64,000 nt of DNA from Bacterioplanes sanyensis. Its GTDB lineage: Bacteria > Pseudomonadota > Gammaproteobacteria > Pseudomonadales > Oceanobacteraceae. The notes below the pieces were generated by a model. The model saw only the letters and a program-made list of their open reading frames with translations. It was not told the origin of the DNA and made no database searches. The translations under genes and the position numbers were made by a program. The DNA lies in contig NZ_BMYY01000008.1 of the NCBI RefSeq assembly GCF_014652515.1, positions 108,104 through 172,103 of the forward strand, written 5' to 3'. Positions within the stretch are counted from its first letter, which is position 1, and each line of letters starts with the position of its first letter. Positions 18,968 to 27,139 of the stretch are shown piece after piece.

Positions 18968-19441
18968 ATGACTAAGACATTTATTGGATTGAAGCAAGAA
19001 GACGCCCAAGCACTGGCGCAACAACTCAACCAGCTGCTGGCCAACTACCAAATTTTGTACATGAACGTGCGCGGTTTTCACTGGAACATCAAAGGTGAAA
19101 ACTTCTTCGAGCTGCACGTTAAATTTGAAGAGCTGTACAACGACCTATTGCTCAAGGTCGACGAAGTGGCCGAGCGCATTCTGACCTTGGGCCAACAACC
19201 CAGCCATGCGTTTAGCGATTACATTGAAGCGTCCGCCATCAAAGAACGCAAAAACGTCAGCGATGGCCGCACAGCCGTAGAGAGCATTGTTGAAGGCTTG
19301 GCCCAACTGGTTGGCCAACAGCGCGCTGTTTTGGCCAGTGCTTCCGACGCAGACGATGAAGGTACCGCTGCGCTGATGAGTGATTACATCTCCCAGCAAG
19401 AAAAACTGCTATGGATGTATCGCTCTTACCTGGGCCACTAA
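18968..19441 (+). CDS. dps: Dps-like DNA-protection ferritin
   Basis: 157 aa. The inter-subunit ferroxidase ligands are present with canonical spacing: H38 (RGFHWNIKG), H50, E54 (acidic in place of the usual Asp), D65 and E69. Dps dodecamers oxidise Fe2+ with peroxide and shield DNA in starvation. The N-terminus lacks a long Lys-rich tail. Strong ribosome site AAGGAG 7 bases before ATG. The gene has a 204-base upstream region and its own terminator, consistent with independent stress regulation. Confidence 0.93.
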   Translation: MTKTFIGLKQEDAQALAQQLNQLLANYQILYMNVRGFHWNIKGENFFELHVKFEELYNDLLLKVDEVAERILTLGQQPSHAFSDYIEASAIKERKNVSDGRTAVESIVEGLAQLVGQQRAVLASASDADDEGTAALMSDYISQQEKLLWMYRSYLGH

Positions 19442-19477
19442 GCCCAGCAGTAGGACTTGCCCCCTTGCCTGACTTAC

Positions 19478-19500
19478 AAGCCGCCTGCGGGCGGCTTTTT
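19478..19500 (+). terminator. Rho-independent terminator after dps
   Basis: 8-bp stem AAGCCGCC/GGCGGCTT, loop TGCG, followed by further T residues, 36 bases after the dps stop. Confidence 0.9.
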
Positions 19501-19573
19501 CGTTCGTGGATAAAAAATATCCGCTGCTGTGCGTTAAAGCGGGAGCCATAACCAGGCAAATAACCAAGCAGGG

Positions 19574-19999
19574 CTAGCTATTTATCACTTTCAGAGCACC
19601 CTGTTTTAGCAACTTTTGCAGTTTATTAACGGCCGTTTCTGGTTGCACATTAATGACTCCCAACTTTGCAATATCAACCCACTGGGGTGTGTAGGCGTTG
19701 CTTGCGGATTGCTTTAGCTTTTCAGGACCATTACCTAATTCAATCTTGCTAGGTGCCGTGCCTACCAAGAAGTAGCTCTCTTTGCGACCGGCATTGAATT
19801 GTTCGAATGCAAGGCTAACGCTTTCCGCCATCAAGCTGGTTTCTTCTTCAACTTCTCGAACAACAGCTTGTTCAGCAGTTTCACCTGGCTCAATGCCCCC
19901 ACCAGGAAACACCCAATACTCACGGCCATCTTTTATGCGATGAATCAGCAGTATTTGTTGGCATTCATTCAGTATCAGCGCACAGGCTCTTGGCTTCAT
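19574..19999 (-). CDS. Nudix hydrolase
   Basis: 141 aa. The Nudix box runs from GGGIEPGET to REVEEETSL and matches GX5EX7REUXEE with a conservative ending. It hydrolyses a nucleoside-diphosphate-linked compound, but the substrate is not deducible. It starts 11 bases after the stop of the upstream acetyltransferase gene, with AAGG as ribosome site, so they form a two-gene unit. Base composition is slightly AT-richer than the core genes, consistent with accessory DNA. Confidence 0.85.
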   Translation of the reverse strand: MKPRACALILNECQQILLIHRIKDGREYWVFPGGGIEPGETAEQAVVREVEEETSLMAESVSLAFEQFNAGRKESYFLVGTAPSKIELGNGPEKLKQSASNAYTPQWVDIAKLGVINVQPETAVNKLQKLLKQGALKVINS

Positions 20000-20010
20000 A
20001 TAACGCGACC

Positions 20011-20517
20011 TTATACAGCTGCCTGCTGAGCCAGCAGCAGGTGCATTTTTAAACTTTGGGCTTTATCGCCATTAGGTAATGTCACTTCCTCTCCTGTGCC
20101 AACGTAGTGAAAACCAAAGGCTTCATAGAGTTTTCTGGCGGCGATATTCGACTCATAGACTTCAAGCTTGAGCGCTTGGTAAGCAAAGCGCTTGCTATCC
20201 GCAATAACACGCTCTAATAGCTTTTTGCCAATGCCTTGGCCTCTAAAATCACGGTGGACTTGGGCACCCAAAAAACCAATATCTGTGCCTTCTTGCCCAC
20301 ACATAGAGCCAGGAAAAGCCTCAACACTGGCTATTACTTTACCATCTGATAAGGCCACAAAGTTTGGAATTTCAAGCTTCTCAACTTTGCCAAGTACCGA
20401 TAACACTTTCTCTTTAGGCGGTGGCGGACTTCTGAGATAAGCCCCCTCTTCAAATACGCCTTGCCAAAGAGCAACAAAGCTCTCTAAATCGTCTTGTTTG
20501 ATTCTTCTTATTTCCAT
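20011..20517 (-). CDS. GNAT-family N-acetyltransferase
   Basis: 168 aa GNAT fold. The acetyl-CoA loop is VHRDFRGQGIGKKLLERVI, followed by the typical ALKLEVYESNIAARKLYEAFGF. It transfers an acetyl group to an amine, and the substrate is unknown. Probably co-transcribed with the following Nudix gene. The pair resembles mobile cassette genes, but I could not find convincing integron recombination sites around it. Confidence 0.87.
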   Translation of the reverse strand: MEIRRIKQDDLESFVALWQGVFEEGAYLRSPPPPKEKVLSVLGKVEKLEIPNFVALSDGKVIASVEAFPGSMCGQEGTDIGFLGAQVHRDFRGQGIGKKLLERVIADSKRFAYQALKLEVYESNIAARKLYEAFGFHYVGTGEEVTLPNGDKAQSLKMHLLLAQQAAV

Positions 20518-20895
20518 ATTAGTCTCGAAATCACGGTGCTTGCGTTATATGTATTAACCGTTGTGGCTGAAAACCACGAGTCTCTTCTCGGGTATCACCA
20601 TTAAAACAGCCTCATGTTTGCACGAATAGTACGAACCTGCGGCTCGTCCACTCTCTACGATTTCATCGTACTAGGAGTCAGCGATACTCCCACCGCACAG
20701 CAGCTGATATGACCAATCTTCTGCTCTGCGCCAGCCATCTCTGGGCGTTTTCTTTCACTTAACATAAACATGGAATCCACTAGAAAAGCCAGAACACGAC
20801 AGCCATTCTGAGTCCCTTATTCGCTTGAGGGAAAGTATACCGCATACCGGAGTTCTGAGCTTAAGCTCTGACCTCCGGTAATAGAACAAACGCAG
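20518..20895. other. Gene-free 378-bp region with several small hairpins
   Basis: No convincing ORF on either strand. It holds short perfect inverted repeats: GTGG...CCAC (about 20563-20576), TACGAT-TTC-ATCGTA (20656-20670), GGAGT...ACTCC (20674-20690) and a larger imperfect 15-bp repeat at 20845-20880. It could be the leader of the GNAT gene, a structured RNA or a decayed element. Confidence 0.4.
20845..20880. terminator. Imperfect inverted repeat downstream of methyltransferase-like gene
   Basis: ACCGGAGTTCTGAGC, TTAA loop, GCTCTGACCTCCGGT: two mismatches in 15 pairs. It begins 16 bases after the stop of the minus-strand gene at 20896. No T-run follows, so a terminator role is only suggested. 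Confidence 0.45.
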
Positions 20896-21549
20896 CTATA
20901 ACCCCAAGCAATTATTATCACGATAAAAAATAGTGGTACGGTCTGGGCTATAGCCCGCCGGTTTTAGCCCTTCTATGTTTAAGTGGCGAAAGCCTTTAAG
21001 GCGTAAGTATTCGAAGGCCTCTGAATATCGCGTTCGCAATGAGTCGTCCAAAATAATGACGCCCGTTTCCGATAAGCACTCGGCGCTTTGCTTGATGCAG
21101 TTCACTCGGTCTCTACCATCAACGACGACCACATCAAACACCTGACCGGTGTCATGAATGGCGCGGCAGTATGCGCCATTAACGTCTTTTTCTTTAAACA
21201 GCAGCTTAACATTGGCAGGTGCGCTGTCAGCCACACGCTGTAGCCATGCCTGGTTGTACTCTAACGAAATAACGTCTCGAACCAGCTGTGCGTAAAATGC
21301 CGTTGAGTAGCCGCTGCCATATTCGAACAGGTGCAGATGTTTATGTAGCCGCTCTTTTAGAAAGTTCACGACCGGGTAGTTCATCCATGGAACCTCGACA
21401 CCTTCGGCGTCGCATGGGCAGCCACGTTTTAGTGACTCAACCCACCCTGTTAAATATAAATAGGAACGACGGTTAAACGCCAATTTACGCAGCAGTGTTA
21501 AGCGCCAGAATTTTTTACGTAGCAGTGCTTTGATGTCTCGTTTTTTCAT
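20896..21549 (-). CDS. Class I SAM-dependent methyltransferase-like protein
   Basis: 217 aa. The N-terminus is very basic (MKKRDIKALLRKKFWRLTLLRK). The core shows a Rossmann methyltransferase pattern: LFEYGSGYSTAFYA (motif I), VISLEYN (acidic end of beta2), FDVVVVDGRDRVNC (beta4) and LSETGVIILDDSLR (beta5). The pattern resembles the Methyltransf_24 group acting in polysaccharide or small-molecule modification. The substrate is unknown. It is isolated, with repeats on both sides, suggesting acquired DNA. Confidence 0.65.
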   Translation of the reverse strand: MKKRDIKALLRKKFWRLTLLRKLAFNRRSYLYLTGWVESLKRGCPCDAEGVEVPWMNYPVVNFLKERLHKHLHLFEYGSGYSTAFYAQLVRDVISLEYNQAWLQRVADSAPANVKLLFKEKDVNGAYCRAIHDTGQVFDVVVVDGRDRVNCIKQSAECLSETGVIILDDSLRTRYSEAFEYLRLKGFRHLNIEGLKPAGYSPDRTTIFYRDNNCLGL

Positions 21550-21850
21550 CGCTCAATCTCACGCCGACAGCAACCAGCGAAATACTTAGGAAGTACTGAA
21601 GCAGTGCTGGTTCTCTGGGTTTACTGGCAGTCGATGTACCGCCCTAAAGAAGCCTCTGAGCCGTTCGATACCACTCTTAACAAGAGCTGCAGGCCATCAG
21701 ATCCAGGGGCTACAACAATCAATGCCGCCCCCTTGTCCTGCAAGCACCGAACGGCTCAGAGACGGCGTTAGATTAGCGCGGGTTAAGCTGAGCTTAAATG
21801 TGACATATGTCATTAAGACAATCACAGATGCTTATACCCCAAGCAAAGCG
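21550..21850. other. Gene-free region with a 108-bp inverted-repeat structure and a CRP-like palindrome
   Basis: Perfect 14-bp inverted repeat CTCTGAGCCGTTCG (21654-21667) and its complement (21748-21761) bound a 108-bp segment. Downstream, TGACATATGTCA (21801-21812) is a perfect 12-bp palindrome inside AAATGTGACATATGTCATTA, partly matching the CRP half-site TGTGA. No adjacent gene starts there. The nearest candidate target is the minus-strand gene at 21549. Confidence 0.45.
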
Positions 21851-21922
21851 CTTGGGCCGATTTTTGCTCTTGGGCCGACTTTTGCTCTTGGGCCGACTTT
21901 TGCTCTTGGGCCGACTTTTGCT
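21851..21922. repeat. Four tandem 18-bp repeats
   Basis: Unit CTTGGGCCGACTTTTGCT repeated four times without gaps (starts 21851, 21869, 21887, 21905). The first copy has GATTTTTGCT, as in the interior of the 263-bp MITE (GCCGATTTTTGCT), so the array appears to have expanded from within a MITE copy. The frame is open through it (ALGPTF repeats), but I do not regard it as a gene. Confidence 0.85.
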
Positions 21923-22006
21923 ATAGCTGGCTAGAGCAGCAAACCGGCTTCGTGATCTGGAGCCCTCTGACGATCCAGAGCGTGCACCGGATTATTCAGA
22001 GGTGCC
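21851..22006. mobile_element. Partial MITE copy A (arm-1 end, internally expanded)
   Basis: After the tandem repeats, the sequence GCTAGAGCAGCAAACCGGC through GATTATTCAGAGGTGCC (ending 22006) aligns base for base, with few changes, to the right half of the complete copies at 56897 and 57516. The left half is absent or replaced by the 18-bp repeats. Confidence 0.8.
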
Positions 22007-22028
22007 CTTAGTTTTATACGTTTCGCTA

Positions 22029-22430
22029 TCAGGTTGACTGCTCATGCTGAAGTTGTAGCGTCAGCCAAGCTAAGGCCATCACGGCAATATTGGTAGTCAC
22101 AGGGTTAAAAGCACCGAGGGCCAGTTGCGGCTGCACCAGCAAAACAAACGTCAATAACACAGGCATCGCTGCCAAGGTTAACCAAAGAGGCCAGCGCTGT
22201 CGCCAAAACACCAGCATGCACAGGGCCATGACGATTTCAGCGATGCCCGCCAGTTGCGCAGCATTGACTGCTTCTGCGTGTGACATGCCCAGTGCCATAT
22301 TCATCGCCAACTCATCTTTATGCTGGCTTAGCAGTTTTGGTACCAGGCCATGGTAGAACCAGATAAAGGCCAGGGTTACACGGCAGATCGCATAACTGCT
22401 GCGTGTGCTATTCACCCCAAAACCTCGCAT
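22029..22430 (-). CDS. DoxX-like membrane protein
   Basis: 133 aa with four predicted membrane segments (ICRVTLAFIWFYHGLVPKLL, IAEIVMALCMLVFW, WLTLAAMPVLLTFVLLV, TTNIAVMALAWLTLQL). It matches the DoxX-like family, whose biochemical role is unsettled. The coding start overlaps the end of the upstream DCC-family gene by 23 bases, so they are co-translated. DoxX-like and DCC proteins are often paired, suggesting joint envelope redox work. Confidence 0.8.
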   Translation of the reverse strand: MRGFGVNSTRSSYAICRVTLAFIWFYHGLVPKLLSQHKDELAMNMALGMSHAEAVNAAQLAGIAEIVMALCMLVFWRQRWPLWLTLAAMPVLLTFVLLVQPQLALGAFNPVTTNIAVMALAWLTLQLQHEQST

Positions 22431-22839
22431 TGTGATCTTTGCTGGGCAGTACGCAGGCCTCTAAACGGCCAAACAAGCGGTAGCGATTTAGAGCAATGCG
22501 ATCATATAGCCAATTGCGCAGTGGGCCGGGAATTAACCAAGTTACGCACAGCAGCGGCCAAGGCCAGGGCAAACGGCGCATCACACGTAAAAAGGCCGTC
22601 GACTGAATGTAGGCTTTGTCGCCTTCAATCAGCACCATGGTGTCGTAGTGGCTGGTAGGCAAACCGAAGTGTTGCAGCAATGCCTGGCCCTGCGGCGACT
22701 GCACCGTCGCTAATTTAAACTGGTGCTGACGATCAAAGCGAATCAAAAACCGCGCCCAGGCGGAGCACAGCCGACAAACACCATCAAATAATACGACTCT
22801 TTCCTGCGGGCCAAGCGCTGGGGTTGGCGATGTTTGCAT
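22408..22839 (-). CDS. DCC-family thiol-disulfide oxidoreductase-like protein (DUF393)
   Basis: 143 aa. The N-terminal motif VVLFDGVCRLCSAW carries the DxxCxxC-type signature with two cysteines. Later elements (STAFLRVMRRLPWPWPLL, LYDRIALNRYRLFGR) are standard for the family. These are small thioredoxin-fold proteins of predicted redox function. An upstream in-frame ATG (22890) exists, but MQTSPTP at 22839 is preceded by GAGGTG and gives the usual short N-terminus. Overlaps the DoxX-like gene. Confidence 0.85.
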   Translation of the reverse strand: MQTSPTPALGPQERVVLFDGVCRLCSAWARFLIRFDRQHQFKLATVQSPQGQALLQHFGLPTSHYDTMVLIEGDKAYIQSTAFLRVMRRLPWPWPLLCVTWLIPGPLRNWLYDRIALNRYRLFGRLEACVLPSKDHNARFWGE

Positions 22840-22945
22840 GGGTGTAATCACCTCTAATGACTGGCGGGATAAGCAAGCCAAGGCAGACAAAAATACTGTC
22901 TCTCACCAAACAGTATCGCACGCACACTGTTGTTGAGAAAATCAG

Positions 22946-23419
22946 TTATCGCCGACCCTCGCCAGCAATAAACTCCGCCAACCGCTGCTGCAAACGCTCA
23001 GCGTTCAGTTGCTCGTTATTGGCGTTTAACAGTTCAATAACACTTTCAGCCGTGCATAAACCACCGTCGACTTGATTACGTCGCAAGCGAAACATAGAAG
23101 GCTGTAAAGCACTGATGGCGATTTTATCTAATTTATGTAGATACGGGCTGCGGTTATAGATTTTTCTGGCTTGCTGCCAGGTGCCATCTAACACAATGTA
23201 ATGCCGGTAGGATTTAGCCGTTGCCAACGGTTGGCTTTTTTCGCCGGGAAACAACAGCGCCGCCTCGCCTTGCTCAATTTGCTCTAATAACCAAGGATCT
23301 GGCCGAGTGCGCTCCCACACCACTAGCCGCGCACGCTCTCCCAGCTCCTCTGTCACCAGTACGCCGGTATTGGTGCCTTTGCTGAGCTCACAGCTATGGG
23401 TAAGCAATATGATAGTCAT
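22946..23419 (-). CDS. DTW-domain protein (predicted tRNA-uridine aminocarboxypropyltransferase)
   Basis: 157 aa. It carries the DTW-domain signatures LLTHSCELSKGTNTG, VLDGTWQQARKIYNRSPYL and FRLRRNQVDGGLCTAESV. Family members such as E. coli TapT install acp3U at tRNA position 47. The Cys-rich N-terminal metal site of the longer family members is absent, so this is a short-form protein. Function is inferred from the family. Confidence 0.82.
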   Translation of the reverse strand: MTIILLTHSCELSKGTNTGVLVTEELGERARLVVWERTRPDPWLLEQIEQGEAALLFPGEKSQPLATAKSYRHYIVLDGTWQQARKIYNRSPYLHKLDKIAISALQPSMFRLRRNQVDGGLCTAESVIELLNANNEQLNAERLQQRLAEFIAGEGRR

Positions 23420-23523
23420 GGAATGGCGTATCTGGCTGCTTTAAATCTTGTGATAGAAAGATAAGGATCAGTTTTTAAATAGAATTCGAGGTGGTGAGCC
23501 AAACACCACCCCAAATCACTGGC

Positions 23524-24093
23524 TTAGTTGGAGCGCTTGGTAAAAGTGCTTCCTTCACTGTCAGCAGAAACATCCATCGATGAGATTTCATCGTAAACCA
23601 AGTGAATAGTGGACTCTTCTCCTATCCTAGCCCAGCCAACGGTGCCATACACTTGTACGTTGGCATTCGATTTATCGCTGGTCAACCAAGGAACATCGCC
23701 ATTAACAAACACATTACCGGTGAAGTTTTCCATAAATAGATTGGCAATATTTCCATCTACACAAACAGTGCCCTGGTAGTCGTAGAGATGCACACCATGG
23801 TGTTCAGCTGTTGGCTTCACCCGATACAAATTGACCTCGTTACCGTCAATAATTGCGGTGCCTTCTATCAGCTCTGCTCCTGAGCACAACTGCTTGGCAG
23901 ACTCGTAAGTGGCTACGTTCGCACCCGGTTGCTCCGGCTCTTCTGGCGTATCATCGCCGTCAGTATTGCCCTCATCCACCACAGGATCAGTGGTACTGGT
24001 GTCGTCATCGCTAGAAGAACTTCCGCCGCCACCACCGCATGCCGATGTCATTGCAACCAAAAGCGACAGTATTAGTAGATTTGATTTTTGCAT
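23524..24093 (-). CDS. Putative lipoprotein, unknown function
   Basis: 189 aa. Signal peptide MQKSNLLILSLLVAMTSAC and a Gly5-Ser4-Asp3 linker directly after the Cys, a very common lipoprotein tether in marine gammaproteobacteria. An acidic Pro/Glu-rich stretch follows, then a small folded domain with VYGTVGWARIGEESTIHLVYD. I recognise no family. The frame extends much further upstream, but ATG 24093 is preceded by GAGGG and starts the signal peptide. Confidence 0.75.
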   Translation of the reverse strand: MQKSNLLILSLLVAMTSACGGGGGSSSSDDDTSTTDPVVDEGNTDGDDTPEEPEQPGANVATYESAKQLCSGAELIEGTAIIDGNEVNLYRVKPTAEHHGVHLYDYQGTVCVDGNIANLFMENFTGNVFVNGDVPWLTSDKSNANVQVYGTVGWARIGEESTIHLVYDEISSMDVSADSEGSTFTKRSN

Positions 24094-24282
24094 GAAAGTA
24101 TTCCCTCTTTCGTTAGTTTTGCTGTCCAGAATTAGCAGCCATAGCGATGCTATCGCAAACATCCCCATGGATAAAATCAGCCGTCGACCAATTGCTAACA
24201 GCGTGTGCCAGATCACAAGACAAAATGAAGCGAGAGGGCTTGGATCGTCCGCTAAAAGCATACGAACTGCTGACTCTCGACA

Positions 24283-24450
24283 TTAGCTCATCAACCCTCG
24301 AAAACGGCGCCAACTATAAAGCAAACTCGCCACAGCCATCAGCCCTGCCAACCAGCCATAACCGCACATCGCAACTATGGCAGCCAAAGCCATGCTGGTG
24401 CGCGGCCCGTGTCGTTCTAATCGTGAGCGCGTCGAAGTTTGTGGTTTCAT
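24283..24450 (-). CDS. Small hypothetical membrane protein
   Basis: 55 aa with one hydrophobic segment (MALAAIVAMCGYGWLAGLMAVASLLY) flanked by Arg residues. ATG 24450 has a strong GGAGG ribosome site 5 bases upstream. Divergent from the TetR gene, so the two operator palindromes between them may control it too. Confidence 0.6.
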   Translation of the reverse strand: MKPQTSTRSRLERHGPRTSMALAAIVAMCGYGWLAGLMAVASLLYSWRRFRGLMS

Positions 24451-24485
24451 GCTGACCTCCTCCGTGTGGCATCGGCCACAAAATA

Positions 24486-24534
24486 TGAACACCGTTCAAA
24501 ATACACTTGCATTATGAACACCGTTCACTATAGT
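24486..24534 (+). promoter_or_regulatory. Promoter with two identical TetR-type operators
   Basis: TGAACACCGTTCA, a 13-bp palindrome (TGAAC-ACC-GTTCA), occurs twice at 24486-24498 and 24515-24527, 29 bases centre to centre. A promoter TTGCAT (24507-24512), 16 bases, TATAGT (24529-24534) has the second operator in its spacer. Binding would block polymerase, so autoregulation by the TetR gene at 24570 is likely. Confidence 0.75.
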
Positions 24535-24569
24535 TGCAAGCCATTGGATAAAGCATTGGAGTAAACAAC

Positions 24570-25211
24570 ATGGCACGGCGCAAAGATCACACCCACGAGC
24601 AAATACGCTCACTGGCCATTGAAGCCGTGCTGGCACATTTACAGCAGGCACCGGCCAGCGATATGAGCTTGCGCAAACTGGCACAGCAGTTGGGCTATTC
24701 ACCCGGCACCTTGATCAACGTTTTTGGTAGCTACGACTTGCTACTACTCAGCGTCAACGCCCACACCCTAGATCAGTTAGCGGCGCACTTGCCCAGCGCC
24801 GATTTGGCGTCAACAGAGCCAACAGAGTTAGCAACGCTAGAGCACACACACCTTCGGCTGTTGGCACTGGCCTCTGCTTACCTCGACTTTGCCCGCCAAC
24901 ATCGCTATCAATGGCAGCTGCTGTTTGATCATCGTTTGCCGGAAGATGAGGCTCTGCCAGTATGGCAGCAGCAACGCATCAGTGATTTATTTGCGCAACT
25001 GGAGGCTTTGCTCGCCGCTTGCTCACCTCGGGCCAGCGCCGGCGAGTGCCAACGTGCGGCCCGCACATTGTGGGCATCGGTACATGGCATCTGTGTTCTG
25101 TCACTGAGTGAAAAGCTGTTTACCAGCGAAGTAGATGATGGCCCAGCCATGCTGGCATCGTTAATTCAGCATTACATCAGCGCCTGGCATCAGGCCCACA
25201 AGGAGTGTTAA
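24570..25211 (+). CDS. TetR-family transcriptional regulator
   Basis: 213 aa. The N-terminal helix-turn-helix reads MSLRKLAQQLGYSPGTLINVFGSYDLLLL, followed by a helical ligand-binding half. It stands 2 bases before the MFS-acyltransferase gene and downstream of two identical palindromes, so it very probably represses this operon. The ligand is unknown. Fatty-acyl or lysophospholipid compounds are plausible given the target. Confidence 0.9.
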   Translation: MARRKDHTHEQIRSLAIEAVLAHLQQAPASDMSLRKLAQQLGYSPGTLINVFGSYDLLLLSVNAHTLDQLAAHLPSADLASTEPTELATLEHTHLRLLALASAYLDFARQHRYQWQLLFDHRLPEDEALPVWQQQRISDLFAQLEALLAACSPRASAGECQRAARTLWASVHGICVLSLSEKLFTSEVDDGPAMLASLIQHYISAWHQAHKEC

Positions 25212-25213
25212 TC

Positions 25214-27103
25214 ATGAGCGAGCACAGCCAGTTTACCCTGCTCGGCAAACGCCGTTTTTTGCCCTATTTCCTCACTCAGGCTTTGGGTGCCTTCAACGAC
25301 AATTTATACAAGAATGCGTTATTGCTGCTGATCGCCTTTGGTGGCATTACCAGCCAAGACAACAGTGCTTTGCTGACTAATTTGGCAGCCGGCATCTTTA
25401 TTTTGCCATTCTTTTTATTTTCACCGATTGCTGGCCAAATTGCCGATAAAACCGAAAAATCCGTGTTGATCCGCTGGGTAAAGCGTTTAGAGCTGGTCAT
25501 TATGCTATTAGCAGCCTGGTGCATCATTAGCGGCAATATCTGGGGCATGATGTTGCTGTTGTTTTTAATGGGTTTGCAGTCGGCCATTTTTGGGCCGATA
25601 AAATTTGCGTTATTGCCACAACACCTGCAAAGCGAAGAACTGGTAGGCGGCAATGCGCTAGTAGGTATGGGCACCTTTGTGGCGATTTTAGCCGGTACCA
25701 TTGGCGCCGGCTTTTTATTCAGCTTTGCCGACAAAGAAGTCTGGCTCGCCATCGCTGTGGTTGCTTTTGCCTTAGCAGGCGTGGCCGCCAGTCAGTTTAT
25801 TCCCACCGCTCCGGCCAATGACCCGAAGCTGCGTATTAATTGGAACCCTTTAACTGAGTTGGTAAACACCCTTAAGCAGGCGCGTCATAACCGTGCCGTT
25901 TTTTTGGCCATTGTCGCCATCAGCTGGTTTTGGTTTATGGGGGCCAGCTATCTGACTCAGTTCCCGAATTTTTCCCGTGACTACCTAGGTGGCTCAACTG
26001 AGCTGGTCACTGTGCTGCTGACGTTGTTTTCGTTAGGCGTTGCTGGCGGCTCGTTATTATGTGAGCGCTTGTCGGGTCATAAGGTCGAGCTGGGCATTGT
26101 GCCGATTGGCTCACTGGGCATGAGTATTTTTGGCATAGATTTATGGTTTGCCATCGACCAGTTAGAAGTCACTGCCAACATGAGTGCGATGGCGTTTATC
26201 AGCCATCCAAGCAACTGGCGCTTAATGATCGACATTGCCCTGGTCAGCGCCTCCGGTGGTTTATTTGTGGTGCCACTGCAAGCATTGATTCAGCAACGCA
26301 GTGACGATAAAAACCGCGCACAAATCATTGCTGCCAACAATGTATTGAATGCCTTGTTTATGGTGGCCAGCGCTGCCATTGGCATTTTGCTATTGGGTGT
26401 CATGCAGCTGTCGATTGGCGATTATTTTTTAATTCTTGCGCTGATGAACATTGCCGTGGCGGCTTATGTTTATACCCGTGTGCCGGAGTTTGCCCTGCGC
26501 TTTATGATTTGGCTGCTCAGTCATACGCTGTACCGTGTGAGCCATAAGGGGCTGGACAATATTCCCGAGCACGGGCCAGCGGTATTGGTGTGCAACCATG
26601 TGAGTTACGTTGATGCGCTATTAATTGCCGGGACTTATCAGCGTCCAATTCGCTTCGTAATGGACCGCGGCATTGCCCAAATGCCAGGCCTAAAGACCTT
26701 TTTTAAACTCGCCAAAACCATTCCCATTTGCTCACCCAAAGCCGATGCCGCAACCTATGAACGGGCATTTGCACGCATCAAAGAAGAACTCAATGCTGGC
26801 GAGCTGGTATGTATTTTCCCCGAAGGCAAGCTCACTCAAGATGGCAACATCGACGAGTTTAAAAAAGGCATTGAGCGCATCGTCGCGGAAACGCCCGTGC
26901 CTGTGGTGCCCATGGCCTTAACCGGCCTGTGGGGCAGTTTTTTCAGCCACAAAGACGGCCATGCTTTAACCACACGCCCCAAACGCTTTTGGTCAAAAGT
27001 TGGCTTGCAAGCCGGGCCAGCCATTGCTCCTGAGCAGGTCAAAGCCGATGCGCTGCGTGAAACTGTGCTGGCGTTAGCAGCCCAGAGTAAGCAGCCAATC
27101 TAA
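25214..27103 (+). CDS. MFS transporter fused to PlsC-type acyltransferase (lysophospholipid recycling)
   Basis: 629 aa. The first 400 residues are an LplT-like MFS flippase with about 12 helices (FLTQALGAFNDNLYKNALLL near the start). The C-terminal third is a glycerol-phosphate acyltransferase with HX4D in CNHVSYVDALL (about 462) and FPEG (about 535). In E. coli the same roles are split between LplT and Aas, which import and reacylate lysophosphatidylethanolamine. No acyl-CoA/ACP synthetase domain follows, so acyl donor supply must come from elsewhere. Ribosome site AAGGAG supports ATG 25214. Confidence 0.88.
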   Translation: MSEHSQFTLLGKRRFLPYFLTQALGAFNDNLYKNALLLLIAFGGITSQDNSALLTNLAAGIFILPFFLFSPIAGQIADKTEKSVLIRWVKRLELVIMLLAAWCIISGNIWGMMLLLFLMGLQSAIFGPIKFALLPQHLQSEELVGGNALVGMGTFVAILAGTIGAGFLFSFADKEVWLAIAVVAFALAGVAASQFIPTAPANDPKLRINWNPLTELVNTLKQARHNRAVFLAIVAISWFWFMGASYLTQFPNFSRDYLGGSTELVTVLLTLFSLGVAGGSLLCERLSGHKVELGIVPIGSLGMSIFGIDLWFAIDQLEVTANMSAMAFISHPSNWRLMIDIALVSASGGLFVVPLQALIQQRSDDKNRAQIIAANNVLNALFMVASAAIGILLLGVMQLSIGDYFLILALMNIAVAAYVYTRVPEFALRFMIWLLSHTLYRVSHKGLDNIPEHGPAVLVCNHVSYVDALLIAGTYQRPIRFVMDRGIAQMPGLKTFFKLAKTIPICSPKADAATYERAFARIKEELNAGELVCIFPEGKLTQDGNIDEFKKGIERIVAETPVPVVPMALTGLWGSFFSHKDGHALTTRPKRFWSKVGLQAGPAIAPEQVKADALRETVLALAAQSKQPI

Positions 27104-27139
27104 ACTGTGCCTTTGAACCCCCTGGGTCTGGAGATCCGT

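Noticed and set aside
19990..20560. GCGTTATAT and related sequences near the GNAT-Nudix pair suggesting integron attC sites
   Set aside because: Only 11 bases separate the two genes, core-site consensus is not met, and no integrase or folded attC structure is seen.
21722..21934. 70-codon frame across the 18-bp tandem repeats
   Set aside because: Open by chance through the repeats; starts inside an inverted-repeat element and lacks a ribosome site.
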